Shown: positions 1 through 9,141, counted from the stretch's first letter. The stretch: DNA of 64,000 nt from Massilia aquatica (GCF_011682045.1 NZ_VVIW01000007.1:186001-250000); one strand, 5' to 3'. Program-made: numbers and translations. Notes: a model not told the origin generated them from the sequence alone.

Positions 1-9
1 TCGATCCCG

Positions 10-1002
10 ATGACCTGCTCGAGCCCGGCCCCTTTGCTTGTATTCCGCGTCTTGGCAGACCGTCGCGGCTTGCCGTCCGGCCTGCTGATCGACGTTGTCG
101 CACCTTCCGGCGAAGCGCGCCTGGCCAGTGCCGTCATCGACGATCTTGGCGCCCTGTGCCGGGATTTTCCCTGCCTGTACCGCCCTGATGCCGACCCGCA
201 GCTGGCCGCCGGGCTGGCCAGCCACGGCTGGACCGAGCTGGCCGAGCGCACCCTGTTCCGCGCCGGCGAGCGCTTTACCAGCATGCCGCTGCCGCCGGAT
301 GCGCGCTGGATCGACGGCGACTGGTGCCTGGGCGCGCCGGCCAAGGTGCTGGCCAGCCAGGCCGCCTCGCGCACGCTCGCGCTGCAACTGGTGCAACTGG
401 TCGCGGCCGACGCCGACACCCACGAAATCGAAGCGCTGCTGCGGCTCGACCCGACCATGTCCTACCAGCTGCTGCGCCTGGTCAACTCGCTCGGCATGGG
501 CGCGGTGCGCCGCATCACCAGCTTCGGCCAAGCGCTGCTGATCCTCGGACGCCAGCAACTGCGGCGCTGGCTCAACCTGATGCTGTTCGCCGCCCAGAAA
601 GGCGACATCCGCTCGCCCATGCTGCTGGCGCGCGTGGCGGTGCGTGCGCGCGCCCTCGAACTGCTGGCGCGCACGCGCGGCCTGGACAAGCTCACGCAAG
701 AGCAAGCCTTCATGACCGGCATGTTCTCGCTGCTCGGCATCCTGTTCGGACTGCCGCTGGCAAACTTGCTGGCGCCGCTGTCGATCAGCGAGTCGGTGCA
801 GGGCGCGCTGCTGCATCACGACGGTGAACTGGGCGCGCTGCTGGGCCTGGTCGAACTGGCCGAACGGGGCGACACCGATGCCCTGGCGGCGCGCCTGACG
901 GGGTTGCAGATCGCGCCGGCCGACTTCAATGGCGCCATCCTGGAAGCGCACCGCTGGATGCTCGGCGCGCTGCGCGACAGCGGGGCGGGTAGCCATGGCT
1001 GA
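10..1002 (+). CDS. HDOD domain signalling protein (start uncertain)
   Basis: The product is a 330-residue cytoplasmic protein. Residues ~105-300 look like an HDOD domain, a catalytically inactive relative of the HD phosphohydrolases: they hold the helical run from 'TRTLAL'-like sequence through 'LLRLDPTMSYQLLRLVNS' and the 'FGQALLILG' helix. The N-terminal ~100 residues resemble the remnant EAL-like part of YuxH-type proteins, but I cannot assign them firmly. The frame is open to the window edge, so translation may begin upstream of the ATG at 10. It overlaps the next gene by 8 nt, so the two are probably co-transcribed and translationally coupled. HDOD proteins are usually signalling adaptors. 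No effector is visible here beyond the neighbouring c-di-GMP protein. Confidence 0.75.
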   Translation: MTCSSPAPLLVFRVLADRRGLPSGLLIDVVAPSGEARLASAVIDDLGALCRDFPCLYRPDADPQLAAGLASHGWTELAERTLFRAGERFTSMPLPPDARWIDGDWCLGAPAKVLASQAASRTLALQLVQLVAADADTHEIEALLRLDPTMSYQLLRLVNSLGMGAVRRITSFGQALLILGRQQLRRWLNLMLFAAQKGDIRSPMLLARVAVRARALELLARTRGLDKLTQEQAFMTGMFSLLGILFGLPLANLLAPLSISESVQGALLHHDGELGALLGLVELAERGDTDALAARLTGLQIAPADFNGAILEAHRWMLGALRDSGAGSHG

Positions 1003-3181
1003 ATCGGCGCTCGACCGCAGCCTGGACCTGGTGCGCAACGCGCGCGCCATGCAGGGCAATGCGCTGGCCGAGATGCTGGTGCGGCTCGAAGCCGAACTGG
1101 TTCTGGCCAAACAGGCGCAACTGCCGCTGGCGCGGCGCCTGCTGCAGCACCACGCCGACACCTACGAGCAGTCCGACGATGCGGTGATCGTGCTCGATCT
1201 GTCGGGCTACCTCACCAGCTGGAACCGGGGCGCCGAAGCGGTGTTCGGCTACACCAGCGAGGAAGCGATCGGCCAGCACGTGCTGTTCCTGTATGCCGAC
1301 GATGCCGGCGCCGACGACCCGGGCGTGGCCGAACTGTTTCTCGAACATGGCAGCTGCCTGGTCGAAGTGCGGCGCCGCCGCAAGAGCGGCGATGTGATCT
1401 GGGTGCGGCTGGCGCTGTCGCTGATCAGCGACGACGACGGCGAAGCGATCGGCATGCTGGTGCACCTCTCGCCGCTGGCCGAACATCTGACCGAGGAAGA
1501 CAAGATCCGCCTGTACGCGCGCATCATCGAAGACAGCGACCAGGGCGTGCTCATTACCGACGCCGGCGAGCGGATTGTTTCGATCAACAGTTCATTTACC
1601 CGCATCACCGGCTACTCGGCCACCGAGTCGATCGGCCAGACGCCCGACCTGCTGCGCTCCGGCGTGCACGACGCCGATTTCCGCGCCAAGGTGCGCGCCG
1701 CCATGCAGGGCAACGGCCCGTTTCGCGGCGAGATTGTGGGCAAGCGCAAGAACGGCGAGCTGTTTCCGCAGTCGGTCACCATCAGCGTGGTGCGCAATGC
1801 CGAGGGCCGCATCACGCATACCTTTTCGCTGTTCTCCGACATCAGCGTGCACAAGGATGCCGAGGCGCGCATGCAGCGCATGGCCAATTACGACGGCCTG
1901 ACCGGGCTGCCCAACCGCTCCCTGTTCAATCACCTGGTCGGGCAGGTGCTCAACGAAGCGCGCCGTGGCAATGAGTATGGCGCGCTGATGGTCATCGAAG
2001 TCAATCGCGTCGGCGCCATCAGCGACACGCTCGGCCACGACGTGGCCAGCGAAGTCATTTGCACGGTCGGGCGCCAGTTCCGCGGCGTGCTGCGCGAGCC
2101 CGACATCCTGGCGCGCATCGACGGCAGCAAATTCGCGGTGGCGCTGCCGACCATCGGCCAGCGCGAGCACGCCGGCATCGTCGCGCAAAAACTGCTCGCC
2201 ACCCTGGCCGCGCCGCTGCTGGTGGCCGGCCATGGCTTGCAGGTGAGCGCCAATATCGGCATCGCGCTGTACCTCGACGACAGCATGGACACCGCCTCGC
2301 TGCTGCGCTTTGCCGAGGTGGCGCTGGCCAAGGCCGGCGAATTTGGCCTGGGCGGCTTCCTGTTTTACCGCGACGAGATGGACCAGCGCGCGCGCGAACG
2401 CCTGCGCCTGGAGACCGAACTGCGCACCGCCCTGGCCGAGAACCAGTTCGAGCTGCACTACCAGCCCAAGGTGAGCCTGCGCAGCGGGCGCATTGTGGGC
2501 GCCGAAGCGCTGATCCGCTGGCGCCATCCGGAGCGCGGCATGGTCTCGCCGGGCGTGTTCATCCCGCTGGCCGAGGAGACCGGTCTCATTTTCGATATCG
2601 GCAACTGGGTCATGAATGAAGCGTGCCGCCAGATCCGCGCGTGGGACGATGCCGGGCTGTCGATGCCGCCGGTCGCCGTCAACGTCTCGGCGCGCCAGTT
2701 CGACCGCAGCCTGCCGGGCCGCATGAGCGAAGTGCTCGACCTGCACGGCGTGGAACCGGCGCAGATCATGCTCGAGATTACCGAAAGCCTGCTGGTGCGC
2801 GGCACCGACAGCGTGATCGCGATCATGAACGAGCTGGTGGCCATGGGCCTGGCGCTGGCGCTGGACGACTTCGGCACAGGGTATTCGAGCCTGGCCTACC
2901 TGAAAAAATTTCCGATCAGTACACTCAAGATCGACCGTTCCTTCGTGATCGGCCTGCCGTACGAAGAAAACGATTGCGCCATCGCGCGCGCCATTGTCAC
3001 CATGGCCCAGCAGCTGCGCCAGGAAATCGTGGCCGAAGGCGTGGAAACGCCCGAGCAGATGGCATTCCTGCGCGATCTGGGCTGCGACCAGCTGCAAGGC
3101 TACCTGTTCAGCCCGGCAGTCAGCGGCGATGAGTTCGCCCGCATGCAGCGCGACAGCAAACGCCTGACAGTAAGCCGATAG
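995..3181 (+). CDS. PAS-PAS-GGDEF-EAL protein, probable c-di-GMP phosphodiesterase
   Basis: 728 residues with the start taken at the ATG at 995 (MAESALD). An ATG at 929 in the same frame would add 22 residues lying entirely inside the upstream gene. Domain order: PAS ~55-160, PAS ~172-285, GGDEF ~300-455, EAL ~468-715. The GGDEF signature is degenerate (DGSKF at 376-380 instead of GGDEF), so cyclase activity is unlikely. The EAL domain keeps the EAL triplet (504-506), EITESLL, DDFGTGYSS (from 624), the KIDRSF motif and EGVET, as expected for an active phosphodiesterase hydrolysing c-di-GMP to pGpG. No transmembrane segment is seen, so the PAS domains probably sense a cytoplasmic signal. It follows the HDOD gene with an 8-nt overlap. 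Domain calls are firm; the ligand is unknown. Confidence 0.93.
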   Translation: MAESALDRSLDLVRNARAMQGNALAEMLVRLEAELVLAKQAQLPLARRLLQHHADTYEQSDDAVIVLDLSGYLTSWNRGAEAVFGYTSEEAIGQHVLFLYADDAGADDPGVAELFLEHGSCLVEVRRRRKSGDVIWVRLALSLISDDDGEAIGMLVHLSPLAEHLTEEDKIRLYARIIEDSDQGVLITDAGERIVSINSSFTRITGYSATESIGQTPDLLRSGVHDADFRAKVRAAMQGNGPFRGEIVGKRKNGELFPQSVTISVVRNAEGRITHTFSLFSDISVHKDAEARMQRMANYDGLTGLPNRSLFNHLVGQVLNEARRGNEYGALMVIEVNRVGAISDTLGHDVASEVICTVGRQFRGVLREPDILARIDGSKFAVALPTIGQREHAGIVAQKLLATLAAPLLVAGHGLQVSANIGIALYLDDSMDTASLLRFAEVALAKAGEFGLGGFLFYRDEMDQRARERLRLETELRTALAENQFELHYQPKVSLRSGRIVGAEALIRWRHPERGMVSPGVFIPLAEETGLIFDIGNWVMNEACRQIRAWDDAGLSMPPVAVNVSARQFDRSLPGRMSEVLDLHGVEPAQIMLEITESLLVRGTDSVIAIMNELVAMGLALALDDFGTGYSSLAYLKKFPISTLKIDRSFVIGLPYEENDCAIARAIVTMAQQLRQEIVAEGVETPEQMAFLRDLGCDQLQGYLFSPAVSGDEFARMQRDSKRLTVSR

Positions 3182-3267
3182 CGCACACCTCTGTTCAGCA
3201 TCAAACAAGGCGCGCATTTTCCGCGCATGCTTTCTTCACAGGTCAACCATCCTATGAAGAGCTCGCT

Positions 3268-5145
3268 GTGACAACTACACCCCCAACCACTCCGCAGGTC
3301 AGCGTGCTGATGCCGACCTACGGCCAGTCCCATTTTCTCCCGCGCGCGCTCGACAGCCTGCTGGCCCAGTCGTTCACCGCCTGGGAGGCCATCGTCATCG
3401 ACGATGGCTCGCCCGGCAACGACACGGCGCGCGCGCTCGCCCCATTCCTGCCCGATGCGCGCGTGCGCTACCAGCGCCTGCCGCACAACACGGGCCTTGG
3501 CAACGCCCTGAACGTGGCGCTGGACCAGGCGCGCGCGCCGCTCATCGCCTGCCTGCCCAGCGACGATGTGTTTTACCGCGACCATCTGGCATCGCTGCGC
3601 GCGGCGCTGGACAACGATCCGGCGGCCGTGCTGGCATTTTCGGGCATGCGCCACCATTACAACCGCGAGACCGATGGCCAACTGGCCGGCGTCGCGCTGC
3701 AGCTGGTCCAGTGCATGCACCGCCGCAGCGCGTTGCGCTGGAGCGCGCGCGGCGAGCTCGAATCGGACGACCTCGAACGGCTGTTCTGGGGCCGACTGCG
3801 CGCGCGCGGAGCGTTCATCGCTACCGGTCAGGTGAGCTGCGAATGGACCAGCCACCCGGCCCAGCGCCACAAGTTGATGCAGGAACCGGTGGGCGGCATC
3901 AATCCATTCCGCCAGCACTACCGGGTGAGCGAGCCGCTGCGCTTTCACACCACGACGGGCAACGCGATCGACGAGGTGGCGCAATACCGCGCCATGCGCG
4001 AGCGCGCGCCCACGCCGGCAGCAAAGGACGGCCTGAACATCCTGCTGGCCGGCGAACTGGCCTACAACGCCGACCGCGTGCTGGCGCTGGAAGAGCGGGG
4101 CCACACCTTGCACGGGCTGTGGATGCGCGAGCCGTACTGGTACAACACGGTCGGGCCGCTGCCGTTCGGGCATGTGCGCGAGCTGCCGTTCGACGACTGG
4201 CGCAAGGCGGTGGGCGCGCTGCGGCCGGACGTCATCCACGCCCAGTTGAACTGGCAGGCGGTGCCGTTTTGCCATGCGCTGATGCTGGCCACCCCTGGCG
4301 TGCCGTTCGTGTGGCATTTCAAGGAAGGGCCGTTCATCTGCCTCGAAAAAGGCACGTGGCCGCAACTGGTGGAGCTGTTCGGGCAGGCCGACGGCTGCAT
4401 CTTCAGCAGCCCCGAAATGCGCGACTGGTTCGATACCGTCTTGCCGGGGTTGTCGACCTCCAAACCCTGCCACGTGCTCGATGGCGACCTGCCCAGGGCC
4501 GGCTGGTTCGGCGGCGAACGCACGCCGCGGCTGTCCACCGCAGGCGATGGCGAGATCCACACGGTGGTGCCGGGGCGCCCGATCGGCCTGCATCCACATA
4601 CCGTGGGCGAACTGGCCGCGCAGGGCATCCATCTGCATTTTTACGGCGACTTTACCCACGGCCAGTGGCGTCAATGGATCGAGGATGCGCGCCGCCTGGC
4701 GCCGCGCCACCTTCACCTGCACGCCAACGTCGAGCAATCGCGCTGGGTGGAGGAGTTTTCACGCTACGACGCCGGCTGGCTGCACGCCTTTGCCAGCACC
4801 AACGAGGGCGAACTGCGGCGCGCCAACTGGGATGATCTGAACTATCCGGCGCGCATGGCGACCCTGGCCGCCGCCGGCTTGCCGATGATCCAGCGCAGTA
4901 ACGAGGGGGCGATTGTCGCCACGCAGGCCTTGTCGCAACGGCTCGGCACGGGGGTGTTCTACGAGTCGATTGCGCACCTGGGCGCCTTGCTACGCGACCA
5001 GGCGGGCATGGATGCGCTGCGCGAACGGGTGTGGTCGCAGCGCGCGCACTTTACGTTCGATGCGCATGTGCCGGAACTGGTGGCGTTTTTCCGGCGCGTG
5101 ATCGGGCAGGCGGGCAAGCCGGGGCGGCCACGGCGGGCGTTGTAA
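3268..5145 (+). CDS. Two-domain glycosyltransferase (GT2 N-terminus plus second GT-like domain)
   Basis: 625 residues from a GTG start at 3268. Residues ~9-200 are a GT-A fold family 2 glycosyltransferase: the motif SVLMPTYGQ, then VIDDGSPGND, and a DDVF acidic motif (PSDDVFY) for nucleotide-sugar and metal binding. From ~255 a second region starts with GLNILLAGELAY and continues with PDVIHAQLNWQ and WHFKEGPF. It resembles the GT-B N-terminal half of group 1 transferases, and a less certain C-terminal half follows. No membrane segment is seen. The gene stands alone: there are no polysaccharide export or lipid-carrier genes nearby, so the acceptor (exopolysaccharide, LPS, flagellin or other) cannot be inferred. 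The fusion may transfer two sugars in succession; that is inference. Confidence 0.85.
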   Translation: MTTTPPTTPQVSVLMPTYGQSHFLPRALDSLLAQSFTAWEAIVIDDGSPGNDTARALAPFLPDARVRYQRLPHNTGLGNALNVALDQARAPLIACLPSDDVFYRDHLASLRAALDNDPAAVLAFSGMRHHYNRETDGQLAGVALQLVQCMHRRSALRWSARGELESDDLERLFWGRLRARGAFIATGQVSCEWTSHPAQRHKLMQEPVGGINPFRQHYRVSEPLRFHTTTGNAIDEVAQYRAMRERAPTPAAKDGLNILLAGELAYNADRVLALEERGHTLHGLWMREPYWYNTVGPLPFGHVRELPFDDWRKAVGALRPDVIHAQLNWQAVPFCHALMLATPGVPFVWHFKEGPFICLEKGTWPQLVELFGQADGCIFSSPEMRDWFDTVLPGLSTSKPCHVLDGDLPRAGWFGGERTPRLSTAGDGEIHTVVPGRPIGLHPHTVGELAAQGIHLHFYGDFTHGQWRQWIEDARRLAPRHLHLHANVEQSRWVEEFSRYDAGWLHAFASTNEGELRRANWDDLNYPARMATLAAAGLPMIQRSNEGAIVATQALSQRLGTGVFYESIAHLGALLRDQAGMDALRERVWSQRAHFTFDAHVPELVAFFRRVIGQAGKPGRPRRAL

Positions 5146-5154
5146 GGCGAGCGT

Positions 5155-5370
5155 TCAGCGCCGCCCGCGCAAAGGATCGAGCAGGCTGCGCAGGTCGTTG
5201 TGATCGAGCTCGTACATCAGGGCGAGCAATTCGCCGATTTCGCCGCGTGGAAATCCCTCGCGCGCGAACCAGCCAAGATAGTGGCCGGGCAGGTCGGCGA
5301 TGACGCGGCCTTTGTATTTGCCGTAAGGCATCTCACGGGTCAGCAACAGCTGGAGGTCTTCTGGTTTCAT
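5155..5370 (-). CDS. DUF3820 family small protein
   Basis: 71 residues on the minus strand. The motif MPYGKYKGRVIADLPGHYL followed by GELLALMYELDHN is typical of the DUF3820 family, short proteins often annotated as putative quorum-sensing-regulated virulence factors; that label comes from the family and has no support here. No signal peptide or membrane segment. It converges with the glycosyltransferase gene (9 nt between stops) and is divergent from the flavoprotein gene at 5518. No strong Shine-Dalgarno sequence is visible in front of the ATG at 5370. Confidence 0.85.
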   Translation of the reverse strand: MKPEDLQLLLTREMPYGKYKGRVIADLPGHYLGWFAREGFPRGEIGELLALMYELDHNDLRSLLDPLRGRR

Positions 5371-5433
5371 GATGCCGCTACTGTAGCAAAAACCATCTCC
5401 GAGGTCAGTTCCTCCGCGCTGTTTATACGCCGC

Positions 5434-5474
5434 TTGACATTACTTTTTAACGTAACTATCATTGTTACGTTAAA
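5434..5474 (+). promoter_or_regulatory. Promoter with a perfect inverted-repeat operator around the -10 box
   Basis: A perfect -35 hexamer TTGACA lies at 5434-5439, then 17 nt, then TATCAT at 5457-5462 as the -10. An 11-bp perfect inverted repeat (TTTAACGTAAC at 5446-5456 and its reverse complement at 5464-5474, 7-nt spacer) has the -10 box as its spacer. This geometry is that of an operator for a dimeric repressor, for example a TetR-, HxlR- or MarR-type protein, which would block RNA polymerase. It reads toward the flavoprotein gene at 5518. No regulator gene is adjacent. Confidence 0.8.
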
Positions 5475-5517
5475 GCTCGGCAGTGTGCCGGCTCAGCCAA
5501 ACAACAAGGAACACACA

Positions 5518-6423
5518 ATGGACAAGCACATGGATACCGACTTTATCGTCGTCGGCGGCAGCTTCGCCGGCATGGCCGCCGCCATTCAGCTGGCGCGCGC
5601 CAACCGCCCGGTGCGCGTGATCGACGCCGGCCAGCCGCGCAACCGCTTCGCCGCCGCCGCCCACGGCTTCGTCGGCCACGACGGCCGCGCACCGCACGCC
5701 ATCATGGCCGACGCCCGCCGCCAGCTACTGGCGTACCCCAGCGCCAGCGTGATCGATGCGACGGTCGAGAGCGCGGCGCCCATCGACGGCGGCTTCGAAG
5801 TCGTCCTCGCCGGCGGGGAGCGCATGCGCGCGCGGCGCCTGATCCTGGCCAGCGGCGTGGTCGACCAGTTCCCGCCCATCGACGGCGTGCGCGAGCGCTG
5901 GGGCGCCTCGATCCTGCACTGTCCTTACTGCCACGGCTACGAATTCCTGGGCCGCCGGCTCGCCGTGATCGGCATGATGCCGATGTCGGCCCACATGGCG
6001 CAGCTGATCGCGGAATGGTCGCCGTTGGTCACCTACTGCGCCAACGGCATTGCGCTCGACGCGCAGCAGGAGCGGGTATTGACCGCGCGCGGCATCCGCA
6101 TCGAACACAGTAAGGTGCTCTCGCTCGGCGGGGTGGCGCCGGCGCTGGACGGTATCGTCCTCGAAGACGGCACGCGCGTGCCGGCCGATGCCGCCTTCCT
6201 GGCCACGCAGGTGTCCACCAGCCCCCTCGCGCAGCAGCTCGGATGCGAATTCGACGAGGGTCCACTCGGGCTCTTTGTTCGCACCAACGAGTTCCAGGAA
6301 ACCACGGTGCCCGGCGTGTTCGCCGCCGGCGACGTGGCGCGCATGCCGCATAATGCCACCTGGGCCGCTGCCGATGGCGTGATGGCCGGCACGGCGGCGC
6401 ACCGCTCGGTGGTCTTTGCCTGA
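5518..6423 (+). CDS. NAD(P)/FAD-dependent oxidoreductase, thioredoxin-reductase-like
   Basis: 301 residues from the ATG at 5518, preceded by AAGGA at suitable spacing. The longer in-frame ORF reaching back to 5200 crosses the promoter and the DUF3820 gene and is rejected. The N-terminal dinucleotide fold reads FIVVGGSFAGMAAA, followed by NRFAAAAHGFVGHDG. The redox motif is CPYCHGYE (CxxC), as in thioredoxin reductase-type flavoproteins, and the C-terminal FAD motif is GVFAAGDVARMP. The length matches the short TrxR-like family lacking extra domains. Such proteins reduce thioredoxin-like partners or small disulfides with NADPH; no partner gene is adjacent. Expression is probably controlled by the operator at 5446-5474. 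Confidence 0.9.
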   Translation: MDKHMDTDFIVVGGSFAGMAAAIQLARANRPVRVIDAGQPRNRFAAAAHGFVGHDGRAPHAIMADARRQLLAYPSASVIDATVESAAPIDGGFEVVLAGGERMRARRLILASGVVDQFPPIDGVRERWGASILHCPYCHGYEFLGRRLAVIGMMPMSAHMAQLIAEWSPLVTYCANGIALDAQQERVLTARGIRIEHSKVLSLGGVAPALDGIVLEDGTRVPADAAFLATQVSTSPLAQQLGCEFDEGPLGLFVRTNEFQETTVPGVFAAGDVARMPHNATWAAADGVMAGTAAHRSVVFA

Positions 6424-6468
6424 CCCGGTCCGACATGCTATCGTCTGGCAGATCACAAGGAGCTGAGA

Positions 6469-8439
6469 TTGACCTGCCTGCGCCATCTGCCATGCCTTAT
6501 CGTACTCACCATGCTGGCCGCCTGCGCGGCACCCGGCGGCCCTGGCTCGCCGGCCGCGCAGGTCGAGCGCTTCGAAATCGTCAGCCGCGGTCCCGCTTTT
6601 GACGGCAAGGTCTTCGACGATGCTGGCGCCTACGAGAAGATCGTCGCCATCGCGCACCTGCGCATCGACCCGCACCATCCGGCCAACCGCGCCATCACGG
6701 ACTTGGACAATGCACCCACGAGCGGCGGCTGGGTCCGGTACGATACCGATGTCATCCTGCTGCGCCCGCGCGACGCCGCCAAAGCCTCGCGCGTGCTGGT
6801 GCTCGACATCCCCAACCGTGGCGGCAAGCTGGCGCTCGACGTGGTCAACGAAGGCAGCGCGCGCGACGCCGGCAACGGCTTCCTGATGCGGCGCGGGCAC
6901 ACGCTGGCGTGGATCGGGTGGCAGGGCAATATCGGCTTAGCAAGCAACGGCGACGTGGCCGGTACCACGTTTCCAACGGCGCGCCTGGGCGACCAGCCAA
7001 TCACCGGCCAGAGTGTCGAAGAGAAGGTGTTCGACGATATCAAACCCACTGGCGCCATCGACCTGGCCTATCCTGCCGCCTCGGCCAGCCAGGCGGGCGC
7101 GCTGCTGAACGTGCGCGCGCATGCCACCGCCACGCCGGTCGCGCTGCCGGCTGACGCGTGGCGTTATACCAGCCCCACGCGCATCGAGATCACGCGCCCG
7201 CGCGGGTTCGACGCCGGCGCGATCTACCAGTTCCAGTACGAGGCGCGCGATCCGGTCGTCATGGGCCTGGGCATGGCGGCGCTGCGCGACGTTACCAGCC
7301 ATCTCAAGTCGGGCATGGCCGATGGCGCCGGCCAGCCCAACCCGCTGGCCGATATCAAGCCCGACGTGGCGCTGGCGCTGGGCGTATCGCAGCCGGGGCG
7401 TTTTCTGCGCGACCTGATCTGGCAGGGCTTTAACGCCGATCCGCGCGGCGGCAAGGTGTTCGACGGCGCCATGCCGCTCATCGCCGGCAGCCGCAAGAGT
7501 TTTGTCAACCGCCGCTTCGGCCGGCCGGAACGCTACTCCACCGGGCACCTGAACCACTGGACCTATGGTGACCAGTTCCCGTTCAGCTACGCCGTGACGA
7601 AAGACCCGGTTAGTGGTGCAACCGACGGCATCTTCGCGCGTTGCCAGGCCAGCGACACCTGCCCGAAGCTGATGCACGTCGATAGCAGCCTCGAATTCTG
7701 GCAGGGCCGCGCCTCGCTGGTAGTGACCGACGGCGCCGGCAAGGACATTGCGCTGCCGGCCGGCGTGCGCGCCTATCTCATGTCGTCCACCCAGCACATG
7801 GCGGCCGACCGGGCCACGGTCGGCATCTGCAAGTGGGCGAACAATACGGCGCAGCAGGGGCCAACGGTGCGCGTGCTGCTTGATCATCTGGTGGCGTGGG
7901 CGCGCAGCGGCAAGGAGCCGCCGGCCAGCCGCTTTCCGCAGATCGCCAGCGCCATGCTGACGACGCCGCAGCGCGACGCGGTCGGCTTTCCCGACCTGGG
8001 CAAGATCGGCGTCGGCTACCCGGAAGGAGTGAACGAGTTGACGGTGGTCGATTACGCCAGCCTGCCGCCCAGGCCTGCGCCGGACAAGCGCTATCAGGTG
8101 CTGGTGCCGATGGCCGATGTGGACGGCCACGATATTGCGGGCATTCGCCTGCCCGATGTGGAGGTGCCGCTGGCCACCTACGCCGGCTGGAACCTGCGCC
8201 GGCGCGGCTTTGCCGAAGACCAGCTGTGCGGCCTGAATGGCTTGTCGGTGCCGTTGGCGGCGACGCCGCGCGAAGGCGACCCGCGCCGCGCGCTCTCGCA
8301 GCGCTACAAGACGCGGCTGGAATACGCCAAGGCGGTGGCGATCGCGGCCAGGGCCTTGCGCGACGATGGCCTGCTGCTCGACGAAGACGTTACCCGTTTC
8401 ATCGAACGCGCCAAAGTGGAGCAGCGGGTTGGGCCGTAG
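6469..8439 (+). CDS. Lipoprotein alpha/beta hydrolase (Abhydrolase_10-like)
   Basis: 656 residues from a TTG start at 6469, chosen because AAGGAG lies ~7 nt upstream and the N-terminus then makes a good lipoprotein signal: LIVLTMLAAC with a Cys at ~19 followed by AAPGG. The body matches the large alpha/beta-hydrolase-domain family with the nucleophile elbow GVSQPG (Ser307) and a C-terminal region GLNGLSVPLAATPREGDPR characteristic of that family. The substrate is unknown; family members are poorly characterised. It lies 45 nt after the flavoprotein gene and may share its transcript. The last ~45 nt of this gene recur 750 nt downstream as a fossil of the tandem duplication that follows. Confidence 0.85.
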   Translation: MTCLRHLPCLIVLTMLAACAAPGGPGSPAAQVERFEIVSRGPAFDGKVFDDAGAYEKIVAIAHLRIDPHHPANRAITDLDNAPTSGGWVRYDTDVILLRPRDAAKASRVLVLDIPNRGGKLALDVVNEGSARDAGNGFLMRRGHTLAWIGWQGNIGLASNGDVAGTTFPTARLGDQPITGQSVEEKVFDDIKPTGAIDLAYPAASASQAGALLNVRAHATATPVALPADAWRYTSPTRIEITRPRGFDAGAIYQFQYEARDPVVMGLGMAALRDVTSHLKSGMADGAGQPNPLADIKPDVALALGVSQPGRFLRDLIWQGFNADPRGGKVFDGAMPLIAGSRKSFVNRRFGRPERYSTGHLNHWTYGDQFPFSYAVTKDPVSGATDGIFARCQASDTCPKLMHVDSSLEFWQGRASLVVTDGAGKDIALPAGVRAYLMSSTQHMAADRATVGICKWANNTAQQGPTVRVLLDHLVAWARSGKEPPASRFPQIASAMLTTPQRDAVGFPDLGKIGVGYPEGVNELTVVDYASLPPRPAPDKRYQVLVPMADVDGHDIAGIRLPDVEVPLATYAGWNLRRRGFAEDQLCGLNGLSVPLAATPREGDPRRALSQRYKTRLEYAKAVAIAARALRDDGLLLDEDVTRFIERAKVEQRVGP

Positions 8440-9140
8440 CGTCATTCTTTACGACCATCGACAAGTTCAATTAGTTCCCCTTGTTTCTTGATGGTCTGAT
8501 TCACGACAAAGCACGCTGTGAAAGCGCGATGGCGGCAATCGTGCAGGCGTAAACTTGTTGGTGCGGTGATGTCCGCGCCAACGGGAGAAATTGATGAGCA
8601 TGAATGCGGTGAGCAGCGGTCCGCCGGACTCTGAAAACAAGCGTGCGTCTGTTGCAGGCGGTGGCGGACCGCCTTATGATGCGGATATGGACCGTCGCCT
8701 TACAGTGCTCGAAACGCGTTTCGACACAATCTTGCCGACCTTGGCCACCAAAGCCGATCTGGTGGAGTTGCGCCTGGATTTGGAAAGGATGTTTTTCAAT
8801 TTACAGGCCAAGCTGAACGACGACATTAACAAGCTGTCCAACGAAATGCACAAGCTGCGCGCGGAGGTTCACGCCTCCTTGATGAGCATGGCGAAATGGT
8901 GCATTGGCATTGCCATCACCGTCATCCTTGGTGTCGTCAGCCAAGGCATCTATTTAAACAAGCAGATTACCGATCAAAGCGCCCATTTAAGCAAGCAGAT
9001 TGCCGATCTCGCGGCACGGTTGCCACCGGCCGGCGCGCCGGCGGCAGCGGCGCCTCATCGGCCATCTGCTGCGGAGCTTGCATCTGCCTCTCCGCCGCAA
9101 GCGGGCGCCATCGCAGCGCCGCGCTGATCCGTTCCCGATC
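8392..9140 (+). repeat. Direct tandem duplication, copy 1
   Basis: Copy 1 of a ~750-bp direct repeat. It contains the last ~45 nt of the hydrolase gene, the 154-nt spacer, and the whole 8594-9127 gene. Copy 2 begins at an offset of exactly 750. The match starts at about 8392/9142 (sequence to the left is unrelated) and ends at GATCG near 9140/9836. Confidence 0.85.
8594..9127 (+). CDS. Small coiled-coil protein with one membrane segment, tandem copy A
   Basis: 177 residues, ATG at 8594. There is no recognised family. Residues ~25-100 contain RLTVLETRFDTILPTLATKADL followed by a heptad-rich stretch, probably a coiled coil. A single transmembrane helix follows at ~98-118 (WCIGIAITVILGVVSQGIYL), then a short helix with a doubled KQI motif (NKQIT, SKQIA) and a Pro/Ala-rich tail. 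The topology resembles small membrane-anchored coiled-coil proteins sometimes found beside phage genes, but no phage context is present. A paralogue from tandem duplication follows at 9344. Preceded by GGGAGAA. Confidence 0.75.
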   Translation: MSMNAVSSGPPDSENKRASVAGGGGPPYDADMDRRLTVLETRFDTILPTLATKADLVELRLDLERMFFNLQAKLNDDINKLSNEMHKLRAEVHASLMSMAKWCIGIAITVILGVVSQGIYLNKQITDQSAHLSKQIADLAARLPPAGAPAAAAPHRPSAAELASASPPQAGAIAAPR

Positions 9141-9141
9141 G

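Noticed and set aside
1592-3217. 541-codon minus-strand ORF opposite the EAL gene
   Set aside because: Shadow of the GGDEF-EAL coding frame, no motif.
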